55,672 bases of DNA. Source: Sporosarcina beigongshangi (lineage in GTDB: Bacteria; Actinomycetota; Actinomycetes; Actinomycetales; Micrococcaceae). The DNA lies in the NCBI RefSeq assembly GCF_016820535.1, contig NZ_JADHDY010000021.1, forward strand, positions 1 through 55,672, written 5' to 3'. A program made the translations under genes and the position numbers. Under the pieces are notes generated by a model that worked only from the letters and a program-made list of their open reading frames with translations, searched no databases and was not told where the DNA came from. Every line of letters begins with the position of its first letter. The first letter of the stretch is position 1. Positions 24,965 to 33,828 of the stretch are shown here, piece by piece.

Positions 24965-25052
24965 GCTATCGCAGCAATGGTTGCTTTTACCGGAACGCTA
25001 TTCACAAGGCGTGCGATAGCGTTCCTGAAATTCTGACCATTGCTGCGATAGC
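24965..25052. terminator. Nested double inverted repeat between convergent operons
   Basis: Outer arms GCTATCGCAGCAATGGT (24965-24981) and 25036-25052 are perfect 17-base complements. Inside lie GGAACGCTAT (24992-25001) and ATAGCGTTCC (25016-25025), a second perfect inverted repeat. The core GCGATAGCGTTC occurs twice as a direct repeat on the right side (about 25013 and 25045). It probably acts as a bidirectional terminator, but its build is unusual for one. Confidence 0.65.
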
Positions 25053-25105
25053 GTTCAGGAAAAACGGGTGAAAGGTGATGACGCGTTTCGGGCGGAGGGG
25101 TGGAG

Positions 25106-25999
25106 CTAAGCGGTCAGGGAGTCCACGTATTCCTGGTTTTCGCCGATCCACTTCTTCACGATTTCCGTGTAGTCATCCGTCTTCTCACCGTTGAACATGA
25201 CGTTCTCCAGCGAGTGCAGGGTGTCGGAGTCCATCTTGAAGTTCTTCAGCCAGCCGTCGAGCTTCGGGTAGTCCTTGTCGAAGTCCAGGCGGGAGAAGCT
25301 GTGGATGCCCTCGGCCTCGCCCAGCAGGCCCTTGGGATCCTTCAGGTCCTTCACCGGGAATGCGTCGTAGGCCCAGTGCGGGCGCCACAGCGTGACAACG
25401 ATGTTCTCACCCTTGCCGGTGGCCGTCTTCAGCTCCGAGAGCATGGCCGGGGTGGAGGAGGTGATGTATTCCATCTTGTCCAGGCCGTAGCCGGGGATGA
25501 CGTCGTCGGTGGTGACTTCGGTCAGGCCGGCGCCGGGCTCGATGCCGATGATCTTGTTGCCAAACTTGTCGGCGTTGGCAGCCAGGTCCTCGAGCGAGTC
25601 GATGGGGGCATCGGCGTTGACGGCAAGGGTCAGCTTGGCGTCGCTGTTCCAGGCACCCAGGTCGACCATCTTGTCGCCGTATTCCTCGATGTAGGACTTG
25701 TGCGTGATGGGCAGCCAGGTGTCCAGCACCACGTCGTAGTCGCCGGAGGACAGTCCCGAATAAACCGGTGCCGCATCCGCATATTCCAGCTTGACGTTGT
25801 AGCCTTCCTCGGTCAGGACGGCCTTCCACAGCTCGGATGCGGCAACACCCTCATCCCAGCCGTTGAACACAACAACCTTGAGGTCCTTCTTGTCACCGTT
25901 CTCCACGGTTGCTCCGGCGTCGGAGCCGGATCCGCAGGCGGTCAGGCCCAGTGCCAGCGTTGCCGCCATGGCCACGGCCCCAAAAATATTCTTCTTCAT
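25106..25999 (-). CDS. Glycine betaine ABC transporter substrate-binding lipoprotein
   Basis: A 297-residue lipoprotein with signal peptide MKKNIFGAVAMAATLALGL and lipobox LTAC (Cys22). The mature part is of the OpuAC/ProX class: VVFNGWDEGVAASELWKAVLTEEGY, then DVVLDTWLPITHKSYIEEY, then PGYGLDKMEY and LWRPHWAYDAF, where the tryptophans and tyrosines form the cage for the quaternary amine. Betaine, proline betaine or choline are possible ligands. It is the last gene of the ATPase-permease-binding protein operon; ATG 25999 follows AAAGGAATG. Confidence 0.95.
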   Translation of the reverse strand: MKKNIFGAVAMAATLALGLTACGSGSDAGATVENGDKKDLKVVVFNGWDEGVAASELWKAVLTEEGYNVKLEYADAAPVYSGLSSGDYDVVLDTWLPITHKSYIEEYGDKMVDLGAWNSDAKLTLAVNADAPIDSLEDLAANADKFGNKIIGIEPGAGLTEVTTDDVIPGYGLDKMEYITSSTPAMLSELKTATGKGENIVVTLWRPHWAYDAFPVKDLKDPKGLLGEAEGIHSFSRLDFDKDYPKLDGWLKNFKMDSDTLHSLENVMFNGEKTDDYTEIVKKWIGENQEYVDSLTA

Positions 26000-26072
26000 G
26001 GTGCATTCCTTTCATTGGCAGCCCAGCGTTCACGGCCACCGCGATTGGTTTGTAAATCTGTGCGGACGCGGC

Positions 26073-26927
26073 TTAGGCGTCCTGGAGGACCTTGTTCTTC
26101 GAGTTGACGCCGAAGCTGGCCGTCACGCGGTCAAGGAAAATTGCCAGGATGACGACGGCGATGCCCGCTTCGAAGCCCATCCCTGCGTCGATGCGGTTGA
26201 GCGCCTTGACAATCTCGGCGCCCAGGCCGGGTGCGCCCACCATGCCGGCGATGACCACCATGGACAGGGCCAGCATGATGACCTGGTTGATGCCGGCCAT
26301 GATGGTGGGCCGGGCCAGCGGGAGCTGGATCTGGAACAGGATGCGTGACGGGCTGGAGCCGAAGGCGTGCCCCGCCTCCACCACTTCCTTGTCCACGCCG
26401 CGGATGCCCAGCTCGGTGAAGCGGACGCCGGGCGCCATGGCGAAGATGATGGTGGCGATGATGCCCGGCACCACGCCCACGCGGAACATGACCAGCGCCG
26501 GGATCAGGTACACCATGGCCGGCATGGTCTGCATGAAGTCCAGGATGGGCCGGATGATCGACGACGCGCGGTCCGAGCTCGCCGCCCAGATTCCCAGCGG
26601 CAGGCTGATGGCCACGGCCACGACGGTGCCGATGGTGACCAGCGCCAGGGAGTGCATGGCGTTGTCCCACTGGTTCACGCCAACCACGACGGCGAGTCCC
26701 ACCAGGGTGCCGACGCCCAGCTTCCAGCCGCTCGCCCACCAGGCGATGGCGGCGAACACCAGGATCACGGCCCAGTAGGGCGGGGTGGTCAGCAGCCAGT
26801 CGAGCCCGTCGTAGGCGCCAACCAGCACGTTGCGGATGTAGAGGAAGACCGCGTCGAAGGTGGACGTGACCCAGTCAAGGCCCACTTCCACCCAGTCACC
26901 CAGCGGGATCCTGAAAAGCGGTTCCAC
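26073..26927 (-). CDS. Glycine betaine ABC transporter permease
   Basis: A 284-residue inner-membrane permease of the OpuAB/ProW type with about 6-7 helices. The cytoplasmic loop contacting the ATPase is the EAA-like motif EVVEAGHAFGSSPSRILFQIQLPLARPTIMAGINQ. The N-terminus IPLGDWVEVGLDWVT is typical of the family. The GTG start at 26927 shares one base with the ATPase stop codon (TAGTG). The binding protein gene follows 73 bases later. Confidence 0.95.
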   Translation of the reverse strand: MEPLFRIPLGDWVEVGLDWVTSTFDAVFLYIRNVLVGAYDGLDWLLTTPPYWAVILVFAAIAWWASGWKLGVGTLVGLAVVVGVNQWDNAMHSLALVTIGTVVAVAISLPLGIWAASSDRASSIIRPILDFMQTMPAMVYLIPALVMFRVGVVPGIIATIIFAMAPGVRFTELGIRGVDKEVVEAGHAFGSSPSRILFQIQLPLARPTIMAGINQVIMLALSMVVIAGMVGAPGLGAEIVKALNRIDAGMGFEAGIAVVILAIFLDRVTASFGVNSKNKVLQDA

Positions 26928-28327
26928 TATGCGTCTCCTTCGGTCTTCGCCAGTGCGGCGGTGACAACTTGTTCGGGAATGGGCGCCACGGCCGTGTCAA
27001 CGACGGGGAATTCGCCCGTGGTCGAGGGGACGTTGCCCAGGGCGGCCAGCAGCGTGACTCTCGGCAAGGCACCCACCAGCCGTCCGGCGTCGTCCACGAC
27101 AGGCAGCGGGATGGGGCTCTCCACGGCGCGGCCAAAGAGGTCGTTCAGGGCCGTGTCCGGACTGACAGGGTCGATGCTCTTGCGGATGACCGCGTTGAGG
27201 TCGGAGCTGTGCGCCTCGACCTGCTTCATGACGTCGCGGTCCCGGACTGTGCCGAGGTAGTTGCGGCGGCGGTCGACGACGAATGCGGCCGACACCTGAA
27301 GGTCGCGCATGGTGCGCAGTGCGTTGCGTGGCCCGCCGGAGAGGTTCACGACGGCGAGTGCCGGCTCCATGACGCCGCCGGCGGTGAGCACGCGGGTCCT
27401 GTCCACGTCCTGCACGAACTGGGCCACGTAGTCGTTGGCCGGGCTGGTGAGGATCTCGTCGGGGGTGCCGATCTGAACGATTTCGCCGTCACGCATGACC
27501 GCGATCCGGTCGCCCAGGAACATGGCCTCGTTGAGGTCGTGGGTGATGAAGATGATGGTTTTTTCCAGCTCGGACTGCAGCAGCACCAGCTGTTCCTGCA
27601 TTTCGCGGCGGATCAGCGGGTCCAGTGCGGAGAAGGCTTCGTCCATGAGCAGGATGTCGGTTTCGGCGCTGAGGGCGCGGGCCAGGCCAACGCGCTGCTG
27701 CATGCCGCCGGAGAGCTCGCCGGGGAACTTGGCGCCCCAGCCTTCCAGGCCCACGAGGCTGAGGATTTTCTCGGCCCGGGCCAGGCGCTCTGCCTTGGCC
27801 ACACCCTGGACCTCCAGGGCGTACGCGGCGTTTTCCACCACGGTGCGGTGCGGCATGAGGGCAAAGTGCTGGAACACCATGGAGATTTTCTCCTGGCGGA
27901 CGCGGCGCAGTTCCTTGTCGCTGATCCTGGAAATGTCGGTGCCGCCCACCACCACGGAGCCCTCGGTGGGTGCCCACAGCCCGTTGAGGGTGCGGATGAG
28001 CGTGGACTTGCCGGAGCCGGAGAGGCCCATGACCACAAAGATCTCGCCCTTCTTGACCTCAAAGGAGGCGTCGATGACGGCGGCGGTGCCCAGTGCGGAC
28101 AGCTCGCTGCGTTTCTTGCCACCCTTCAGGCGCTTGATGACTTCGGCCGGGCGCTTGCCAAAGACCTTGTACACGTGGCGGACGCTGAGGGCAACGTCGC
28201 CGGCCGGGCTGGCACCGGATTGCAGCGCCTCGGATTGGCTTGCCGCAGGCTGTCGTGGCGCGTCCTTGGGGTCAAGGACCGGCGGCACGGCGATTTTGGG
28301 CGCGGAATTGTCTATGGATTCGTACAC
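26927..28327 (-). CDS. Glycine betaine ABC transporter ATP-binding protein with CBS domains
   Basis: A 466-residue ATPase of the OpuAA/ProV type. The motifs are: Walker A MGLSGSGKST, Q-loop VFQHFALMPHRTV, signature LSGGMQQRVGLARAL, Walker B ILLMDEAFSALD and the H-loop in FITHDLNEA. A C-terminal pair of CBS domains (last ~120 residues) is the part that senses ionic strength in OpuA. The GTG start at 28327 (Val-Tyr-Glu-Ser-Ile-Asp) is a choice by family length with GATGGG upstream; the open frame continues further and the start is not certain. Confidence 0.92.
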   Translation of the reverse strand: MYESIDNSAPKIAVPPVLDPKDAPRQPAASQSEALQSGASPAGDVALSVRHVYKVFGKRPAEVIKRLKGGKKRSELSALGTAAVIDASFEVKKGEIFVVMGLSGSGKSTLIRTLNGLWAPTEGSVVVGGTDISRISDKELRRVRQEKISMVFQHFALMPHRTVVENAAYALEVQGVAKAERLARAEKILSLVGLEGWGAKFPGELSGGMQQRVGLARALSAETDILLMDEAFSALDPLIRREMQEQLVLLQSELEKTIIFITHDLNEAMFLGDRIAVMRDGEIVQIGTPDEILTSPANDYVAQFVQDVDRTRVLTAGGVMEPALAVVNLSGGPRNALRTMRDLQVSAAFVVDRRRNYLGTVRDRDVMKQVEAHSSDLNAVIRKSIDPVSPDTALNDLFGRAVESPIPLPVVDDAGRLVGALPRVTLLAALGNVPSTTGEFPVVDTAVAPIPEQVVTAALAKTEGDA

Positions 28328-28868
28328 GTAGTACCCATCTACGCGTTGGCCGGGCGCCCAAGTGTGGCGGGTTGGCCCAACGTTCGCGATTGGTGTGCTC
28401 GTGCTGCAGGCGTTGTTACGCGTCAAACTCTTCGCTCCCCCGCACGCCCCGGCCGGGGCAGCAAGGAAAGACGGTTTCACCCTGTGGGGCAAAAAACGGG
28501 AAGCTATCCCTACCGCCAGTTCGACGGCCTGTGTCTGGCTGTACCGCATGTACGGACTACGATTCGTCGTAATCCCCACACAGTGGCACAGTTGCCCGCA
28601 GGCTTGTCGGTCTACTGGTTCAGTCCCCACGCTAACAGAGGCAATTTCGCGGAGAGCGCAATTCGGCCCATTCAGCACCCTGCCCCGGCGGGTGCGTTTA
28701 CGATCTGGCGCCGCGGGCGCTGGGAAGGGCAGGCGTTACCGTTTTGTGACCTTGGGTGGCGTAATTCAACGGCCCGGGCGGCTTCGCTGGTGTCTCTGCC
28801 CACACAGGGGCGCCGATTGCTGCGGGCGCCGCCGTTGCCGCCGCGGGTTAACTTGATAGCTTGGGTAC
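28328..28868. other. 541-bp intergenic region between betaine operon and xth
   Basis: No supported gene lies between these divergent units, although long shadow frames cross the region. It must hold the promoter of the betaine operon, and perhaps part of the ATPase N-terminus if the true start is further upstream. I compared it by eye with the c-di-AMP (ydaO) riboswitch, a known controller of osmolyte genes, and found no convincing match. The end next to xth contains TTAACTTGATAGCTT, which could be a -10 region for a leaderless xth message. Confidence 0.6.
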
Positions 28869-29672
28869 GTGAAGATTGCTACCTGGAATGTGAACTCCCT
28901 GCGTGCCCGTGCCGACCGTGTGGAGGACTGGCTGCGCCGGACCGACGCCGACGTCCTTGCCATCCAAGAAACCAAGTGCAAGGACGAGAACTTCCCCTGG
29001 GAGCTCTTTGAAAACAATGGCTACGAAGTGGCCCACTTCGGTTTCAGCCAGTGGAACGGCGTGGCCATCGCCTCGCGCGTCGGACTGGAAGACGTGGAGC
29101 GGACATTCTCCGGCCAGCCCGCCTTTGGGAAGGGCGGCAAGGACCCCGTCCAGGAAGCCCGCGCCATCGCAGCCACCTGCAACGGCGTCCGCATTTGGAG
29201 CCTCTACGTCCCCAACGGCCGCGCCCTGGACGACGAGCACATGCCCTACAAGCTGCAGTGGCTCGACGAGCTCAAGAACCAGGCCACAGGCTGGCTGGCC
29301 GAGGACCCCCACGCCCAGATTGCCCTCATGGGCGACTGGAATATCGCACCCCAGGACGACGACGTCTGGGACATCGACTACTTCCGCACCCAGGGACTGA
29401 CCCACGTCAGCGAACCCGAGCGCGCTGCCTTCTCGGCGTTTGAAGCGGCAGGCTTCTCCGACGTCGTCCGCCCCCAGCATCCGGGTCCGGGCGTCTACAC
29501 CTACTGGGACTACACGCAGCTGCGCTTCCCCAAGAAGGAGGGCATGCGCATTGACTTCGTGCTGGCCTCCCCCGCACTCGCCGCCCGCGTGGAATCCACC
29601 GAAATCGACCGTGAGGAACGCAAGGGCAAGGGCGCGTCGGACCACGCCCCGGTCATTGTGGAACTGGGCTGA
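28869..29672 (+). CDS. xth: Exodeoxyribonuclease III (AP endonuclease)
   Basis: A 267-residue DNA-repair nuclease that cuts at abasic sites and removes 3' blocks. The EEP-fold motifs are complete: ATWNVNSLRAR (residues 4-14), the metal-binding Glu in AIQETKCKDENFP, YVPNGR, the Asp-Asn pair in MGDWNIAPQDDDV, and the C-terminal SDHAPV with the catalytic His. It starts at GTG 28869 with no visible ribosome site, so the message may be leaderless. An uncharacterised gene follows 3 bases later and is probably co-translated. Confidence 0.95.
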   Translation: MKIATWNVNSLRARADRVEDWLRRTDADVLAIQETKCKDENFPWELFENNGYEVAHFGFSQWNGVAIASRVGLEDVERTFSGQPAFGKGGKDPVQEARAIAATCNGVRIWSLYVPNGRALDDEHMPYKLQWLDELKNQATGWLAEDPHAQIALMGDWNIAPQDDDVWDIDYFRTQGLTHVSEPERAAFSAFEAAGFSDVVRPQHPGPGVYTYWDYTQLRFPKKEGMRIDFVLASPALAARVESTEIDREERKGKGASDHAPVIVELG

Positions 29673-29675
29673 GGC

Positions 29676-30518
29676 ATGGCATCCGGGCTGTATCTGGGCG
29701 GCGTGCAGCTCCCCTTCGTATCCAGCCTGCGCGTGTACCTGCCCCGCGAGGCCTACACCAAGGCAGAGTTCGCCCACATCGAAAGCCTGATCGAACCCGG
29801 CCAGGACGCAGTCAGCATCGATGCCACCGAGTTGGCGGAGTCGCTGGAACGTGTCAGCCTCGCCACCGTCCGCCCGCTTCCGACGCCGGACGCCGACAAG
29901 GTGCGCACCCTCACCCTGGACGAGGGCGCGACGCAGCTGTATGCCCCGAACCAGGCCGTGGCCCGGTCCATTGCCGGGGCCGCGGAGCTGCTCGCGGGCA
30001 ACATGGAGCAGCTGGCCTCCATGGTTTTGAGCCAGGAACAGTGGGCGGCGGAGATCGAACAGGCCACGGCAACACCGGCCCTGGGCATGCCGCTGCAGAC
30101 CCGCTGCTCAACGTGGGGCGTACCCTTCAGCTGGTTCACGCTGGTGTACGCCAACGACCGCATGGAGGTGGTGGAGGCGAACGGCCGGATCCTGACGGTG
30201 CGCATCCAGGTGCCGCTGGCCACAGCGGTGGGCCGCGCCGAACGGATGCTGCGCATGTTGGCCACCATGGCACCGGACCTTGACCTCTTTGAAGAGCTGG
30301 AGGACCTGGGCCGCTGGCTGGCCGCGTTTGGCGAGGACGGCGTGGTGGAGCTGGATTACGGCCCCGTCGCCAACCGGGTCCACCCCGACGATTCCCCTGC
30401 CGACGTCCACATGGGGCTGCAATGCCTGGCCGACGGCGACTTTACGGGCGCAGCCGCCGCCTACCGCCGCCTGGCAAACCGTTGGATGCCCATCCGCCAG
30501 CTGGCCCGCGCCAACTAG
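29676..30518 (+). CDS. Protein of unknown function, coupled to xth
   Basis: A 280-residue cytoplasmic protein that I do not recognise. It has no signal peptide or membrane helix. The N-terminal part starts with GLYLGGVQLPFVSSLRVYLPREAYTKAEF, the middle has WGVPFSWFTLVYANDR and helices with PLATAVGRAERMLRMLA, and the C-terminus ends in a short helical pair (LADGDFTGAAAAYRRLANRW) resembling one TPR-like hairpin. It starts 3 bases after the xth stop codon, so it is made with the nuclease, but nothing in it points to DNA repair. It converges with the LacI gene. Confidence 0.75.
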   Translation: MASGLYLGGVQLPFVSSLRVYLPREAYTKAEFAHIESLIEPGQDAVSIDATELAESLERVSLATVRPLPTPDADKVRTLTLDEGATQLYAPNQAVARSIAGAAELLAGNMEQLASMVLSQEQWAAEIEQATATPALGMPLQTRCSTWGVPFSWFTLVYANDRMEVVEANGRILTVRIQVPLATAVGRAERMLRMLATMAPDLDLFEELEDLGRWLAAFGEDGVVELDYGPVANRVHPDDSPADVHMGLQCLADGDFTGAAAAYRRLANRWMPIRQLARAN

Positions 30519-30530
30519 CCGCCAGGTCTC

Positions 30531-31553
30531 TCAGCGTGCCGGCTGGGCCGGAGGTGCCGTGGTGCTGCGGACCACCAGTTCGAAGGGCATGATGGTCTCC
30601 TGCACCGCAGCCGGGGAGCCGTTGAGTTCCGCCAGCACCATGGTTGCCGCCGCCCTGCCCTGCTCCACCGGCTTCTGCGCCACGGTGGTCAGGCCGGCAG
30701 CCTCGGAGAATTCATGATCGTCAATCCCCACCAGGGACAGCTCCTGGGGGATCCGGATGCCACGCCGGCGGGCCTCAAACATGGCTCCGAGTGCCATCTC
30801 GTCCGAGCCGCAAAACAGTGCCGTCGGCTTGTCGCCGGGCAGGTCAAAAATCCTGGCCGCCGCCCGGGCGCCGTCGGCAATGGTGAAATCCCCGGGCACC
30901 TGCCACTCCGGCCGCAACTCCAGGCCTGCCCGCACCATGGTGTTCTTGAACGCCACGCTGCGAAGTCCCGGGACCTTGAAGTTTCGTTCGTCCTCCGCTG
31001 CGCCGTGCAGGTACCCGATGTGCCGGTGGCCAAGGCCGATCAGGTGCTCGACGGCGGCCGCAGCGGCGGCGGTATCGTCGATGTGCACGCCCGCGCAGCC
31101 GTCCACCGGGCCGCCCACCGCCATGAGCGGGATGTCAGTGCGCTGCAATTGGAGCAGCTCGTCGTCGGAAAGCCACAGGGTCAGCACCAGGAGCGCGTCG
31201 ATCTGCTTGCGCACCATGCTTTCGGTGAAGCTGCGGCGGCGCCCGGGGTTGTACCCGCCGAGGCTGAACAGCAGCAGGTTGTAGCCGTTTTCCCGCAGCA
31301 CCTGGTCGATGCCTTCGATGGCGTGGCCGAAGTACCAGCGGTCAACATAGGGAACCAGGACGCCCACGGTCCGGGTGCGTCCCGTGGCAAGACCGCTGGC
31401 CGAGGGCGATGCGACGTAGCCGAGGTCGCGGGCGGCGGCCAAGACGCGGGCCCGGGTGTCTGGGCTCACCCGGGGCAGGCCGCGCAGGGCACGTGAAACC
31501 GTGGCCGTGGACACCCCGGCCCGAAGGGCAACATCGTCAATGCCCGCTCCCAC
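30531..31553 (-). CDS. LacI-family transcriptional regulator of the sugar ABC operon
   Basis: A 340-residue regulator. The HTH is IDDVALRAGVSTATVSRALRG (residues 5-25), the hinge helix is around SASGLATGRT, and the ligand domain is of the periplasmic-binding type (TVGVLVPYVDRWYFGHAIEGI; LFCGSDEMALGAMFEARRRG; ELSLVGIDDHEFSEAAGLTTVAQ). GTG 31553 is supported by AGGGGGGAA. It is the last gene of the sugar transporter operon, 29 bases after the small membrane protein. The perfect palindrome at 35256-35275 in the operon promoter is the likely operator, giving negative autoregulation (inference). Confidence 0.92.
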   Translation of the reverse strand: MGAGIDDVALRAGVSTATVSRALRGLPRVSPDTRARVLAAARDLGYVASPSASGLATGRTRTVGVLVPYVDRWYFGHAIEGIDQVLRENGYNLLLFSLGGYNPGRRRSFTESMVRKQIDALLVLTLWLSDDELLQLQRTDIPLMAVGGPVDGCAGVHIDDTAAAAAAVEHLIGLGHRHIGYLHGAAEDERNFKVPGLRSVAFKNTMVRAGLELRPEWQVPGDFTIADGARAAARIFDLPGDKPTALFCGSDEMALGAMFEARRRGIRIPQELSLVGIDDHEFSEAAGLTTVAQKPVEQGRAAATMVLAELNGSPAAVQETIMPFELVVRSTTAPPAQPAR

Positions 31554-31582
31554 GTGCGATTCCCCCCTTCGTTCGCCCGGAG

Positions 31583-31858
31583 TTACTGCTGGCGCCTGCT
31601 GCGTCTGGCCGGAAGTTTCCGGCGCAGGCGGATCATGAACCACAGGCCGAGACAGACAAGCAACAAGCCTAGTGCCCAGACCAGCGCCGGCTGCCCGCTC
31701 AGCTCCATCCACACGGTGACCCCAAACAACAGCACCGCCCAGAAGCCAAGGAATCCAATGATGATGTCAAAGTCCTCCCCGCTCTTCTGGCGCGAGGTGG
31801 GGATGTGCAGGCCGTCGGGTCCCTCCGGCAGCTTTTGGGTGGCACGTTCCTTCGTCAC
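31583..31858 (-). CDS. Small two-helix membrane protein in the sugar ABC operon
   Basis: A 91-residue protein with two transmembrane helices (about residues 32-49, DIIIGFLGFWAVLLFGVTVW, and 56-76, ALVWALGLLLVCLGLWFMI) and a strongly basic C-terminus (RLRRKLPARRSRRQQ). Its GTG start at 31858 overlaps the stop of the permease gene by 4 bases, so translation is coupled. I know no function for it. Its place between transporter and regulator genes suggests a role in transporter assembly or signalling, but this is only inference. Confidence 0.7.
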   Translation of the reverse strand: MTKERATQKLPEGPDGLHIPTSRQKSGEDFDIIIGFLGFWAVLLFGVTVWMELSGQPALVWALGLLLVCLGLWFMIRLRRKLPARRSRRQQ

Positions 31859-32745
31859 TTGACCGCCCCCGCCGTCAATCCCGCGACAATCTTGCGCTGG
31901 AAGATCAGGACCAGCACCACCAGAGGGATGGTGACCACGGTGCCGGCGGCCATGACGGCCGTATACGGCTCCTGGTGCGGCTGGGAACCGGTGAAGCCGG
32001 CGATGGCAACGGTCACCGTCTGGGTGGCGTCGCTGGAGAGGATGCTGGCAATCAGGTATTCATTCCATGCCGCAATGAAGGCAAGGATCGCCGTGGTGAA
32101 CACCGCAGGGGCTGCCAACGGAAGGATGACCTTGCGGAACGCCTGCCCCGCCGTGCAGCCGTCGATGCGGGCGGCTTCTTCCAGTTCCCAGGGCATTTCC
32201 CTGAAGAACGACGTCAGCGTATAGACGGTCAGCGGCAGCACGAAGGATATGTTCGGGATGATCAACGCCTGGTAGGTGCCGGTCCAGTTGATGCTGGTGA
32301 ACAGCTGGAACAGCGGGGTCACGATGGCCACGCCCGGGAACATCGATGCACCCAGGATCATGCCCAGGACCAGGAACTTTCCGCGGAAGTTGAGCCGGGC
32401 CAGTGCGTAGGCGGCAAATACGCCAAACAGCAGGGCCACAATGGTGGTCACCCCGGAGATGAACAGCGAGTTCAGCAGCGCACGATCCAGGTGGTTGCCC
32501 ATCTCGGACGAGAATGCAGTGGCGAAGTTGTCCCAGGTGACGTGCGTGAAGAACGGGGTGGGGTCAAAGGTGTAGCCGACGTCCCGGAACGCCGTGACCA
32601 CCATCCAGTAGAACGGCAGCAGGCACCACAAGACGATGATGGCAGCGCTGATGTAGGTGCGTGAACTGGCCCAGCGTTCACGGCGCCTGGCCACGCTCTT
32701 GGCTGCGGCGGCATGCGCTGTGGCGGTTTCCGTCATGGTGCTCAT
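31855..32745 (-). CDS. Sugar ABC transporter permease, MalG/SugB type
   Basis: A 296-residue inner-membrane permease of the carbohydrate-uptake-1 family with six helices. The EAA motif facing the ATPase is PWELEEAARIDGCTAGQAFRKVILPLAAPAV (about residues 190-220), and the C-terminal helix ends in FQRKIVAGLTAGAVK, both typical for MalG-like subunits. ATG 32745 overlaps the stop of the first permease gene by 4 bases. The operon has no ATPase, so a shared MsiK-type ATPase elsewhere is probably used. Confidence 0.93.
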   Translation of the reverse strand: MSTMTETATAHAAAAKSVARRRERWASSRTYISAAIIVLWCLLPFYWMVVTAFRDVGYTFDPTPFFTHVTWDNFATAFSSEMGNHLDRALLNSLFISGVTTIVALLFGVFAAYALARLNFRGKFLVLGMILGASMFPGVAIVTPLFQLFTSINWTGTYQALIIPNISFVLPLTVYTLTSFFREMPWELEEAARIDGCTAGQAFRKVILPLAAPAVFTTAILAFIAAWNEYLIASILSSDATQTVTVAIAGFTGSQPHQEPYTAVMAAGTVVTIPLVVLVLIFQRKIVAGLTAGAVK

Positions 32746-33785
32746 TTGTTCTTCCCCCTTGCCCCGCCGCTGGCGGTTTCAACGGCGTTGGCCCCGAGGA
32801 ACCGGACGAAGATGAACGCCACGATGAAGATGATGATGAAGGTGATGGTGGACAGTGCGGCCGCGGAGTTGAAGCCGATGCGGATCTGGTTCACCACCAG
32901 GATGGACAGTGTGGTGGTGCCGTTGGCGCCGCCGGTCATGATGGCTGGCAGGTCGTACATGCGCAGCGCGTCCAGTGTGCGGAAGAGTATGGCCACCATG
33001 AGTGCCGGTTTCACCAATGGAAGGGTGATCAGCCGGAACCTCTGCCAGGTCGAGGCCCCGTCAACCTTGGCCGCCTCGTAGATGTCTGCCGGGATCATTT
33101 GCAGCCCGGCCAGGATCAACAGGGCCATGAACGGGGTGGTTTTCCAGACGTCGGCAATGATGATGGCTGCGCGCGCAGGGCCTTCGCTGCCCGTCCACAG
33201 GATGGAGGTGTTGAACAGCGTGTTGGCGATGCCGTCGAAGGCAAAGATGAAGAACCACAATTTGGCGGTCACGGCCGTGGGGATGGCCCAGGGCACCAGG
33301 ACGGCGGCCCGGAGGATGCTGCGCCCCTTGAAGGCACGGGCCATGATGACAGCCATCCAAAAACCGAGGAGCGTCTCAAAGAACACGGTCACGACCGTGA
33401 AGAAGAAGGTCACTCCGGTGGAGGACCAAAACTGTGCACCAAGGGTGCCGGGCGGGCAGCTGACGGTTTCCCCGCCAGGGCCTGTGCACTGCTGGAACAG
33501 CCAGTGCGTGTAGTTGGAGATTCCGGCGAACCCGCCGGCCACGAAGGTTCCCGTCACCGGGTCCAGGCCCTCGTCGTGCTCCAAGGACATGATGATGGCG
33601 TTGATCACCGGGTAGAGGATCACGATCGCCAGGACCACGAGCGTCGGCACGATCAACAGTGCCGCCAGCCTGCCCTGGGTCTTTTCCTTCCGGTCCATTC
33701 CCACTTCCTTGCTGCCACCCTTGCCGCCGTCGGGCTTGCGCACCGCGGTTTCCGGTTTGGCCTGCGGGTCCACGTTTGCAGACAT
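32742..33785 (-). CDS. Sugar ABC transporter permease, MalF/SugA type
   Basis: A 347-residue permease with a hydrophilic N-terminal tail of ~40 residues and about six helices. The EAA loop is IPADIYEAAKVDGASTWQRFRLITLPLVKPAL. A periplasmic loop after the first helix contains two cysteines (QQCTGPGGETVSCPPG) that could form a disulfide; I recall a similar loop in trehalose-type SugA proteins, which makes a trehalose or maltose-like substrate plausible but unproven. ATG 33785 follows AAAGGGGCGGG. Confidence 0.92.
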   Translation of the reverse strand: MSANVDPQAKPETAVRKPDGGKGGSKEVGMDRKEKTQGRLAALLIVPTLVVLAIVILYPVINAIIMSLEHDEGLDPVTGTFVAGGFAGISNYTHWLFQQCTGPGGETVSCPPGTLGAQFWSSTGVTFFFTVVTVFFETLLGFWMAVIMARAFKGRSILRAAVLVPWAIPTAVTAKLWFFIFAFDGIANTLFNTSILWTGSEGPARAAIIIADVWKTTPFMALLILAGLQMIPADIYEAAKVDGASTWQRFRLITLPLVKPALMVAILFRTLDALRMYDLPAIMTGGANGTTTLSILVVNQIRIGFNSAAALSTITFIIIFIVAFIFVRFLGANAVETASGGARGKNK

Positions 33786-33828
33786 ACCCGCCCCTTTCAT
33801 CATTCAAACTTGCCGAAACGCACCGTGC

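Noticed and set aside
24965-25052. CRISPR or integron attC site
   Set aside because: The repeats are inverted and nested, not regularly spaced direct repeats; there is no integrase or cas gene nearby and no attC consensus.
28328-28678. Upstream extension of the betaine ATPase to 583 residues
   Set aside because: The added 117 residues show no similarity to ProV/OpuAA. The family start is near the chosen GTG, though the exact start stays uncertain.
28328-28868. c-di-AMP (ydaO-type) riboswitch before the betaine operon
   Set aside because: Expected on biological grounds, but I could not find the conserved core by eye on the minus strand.
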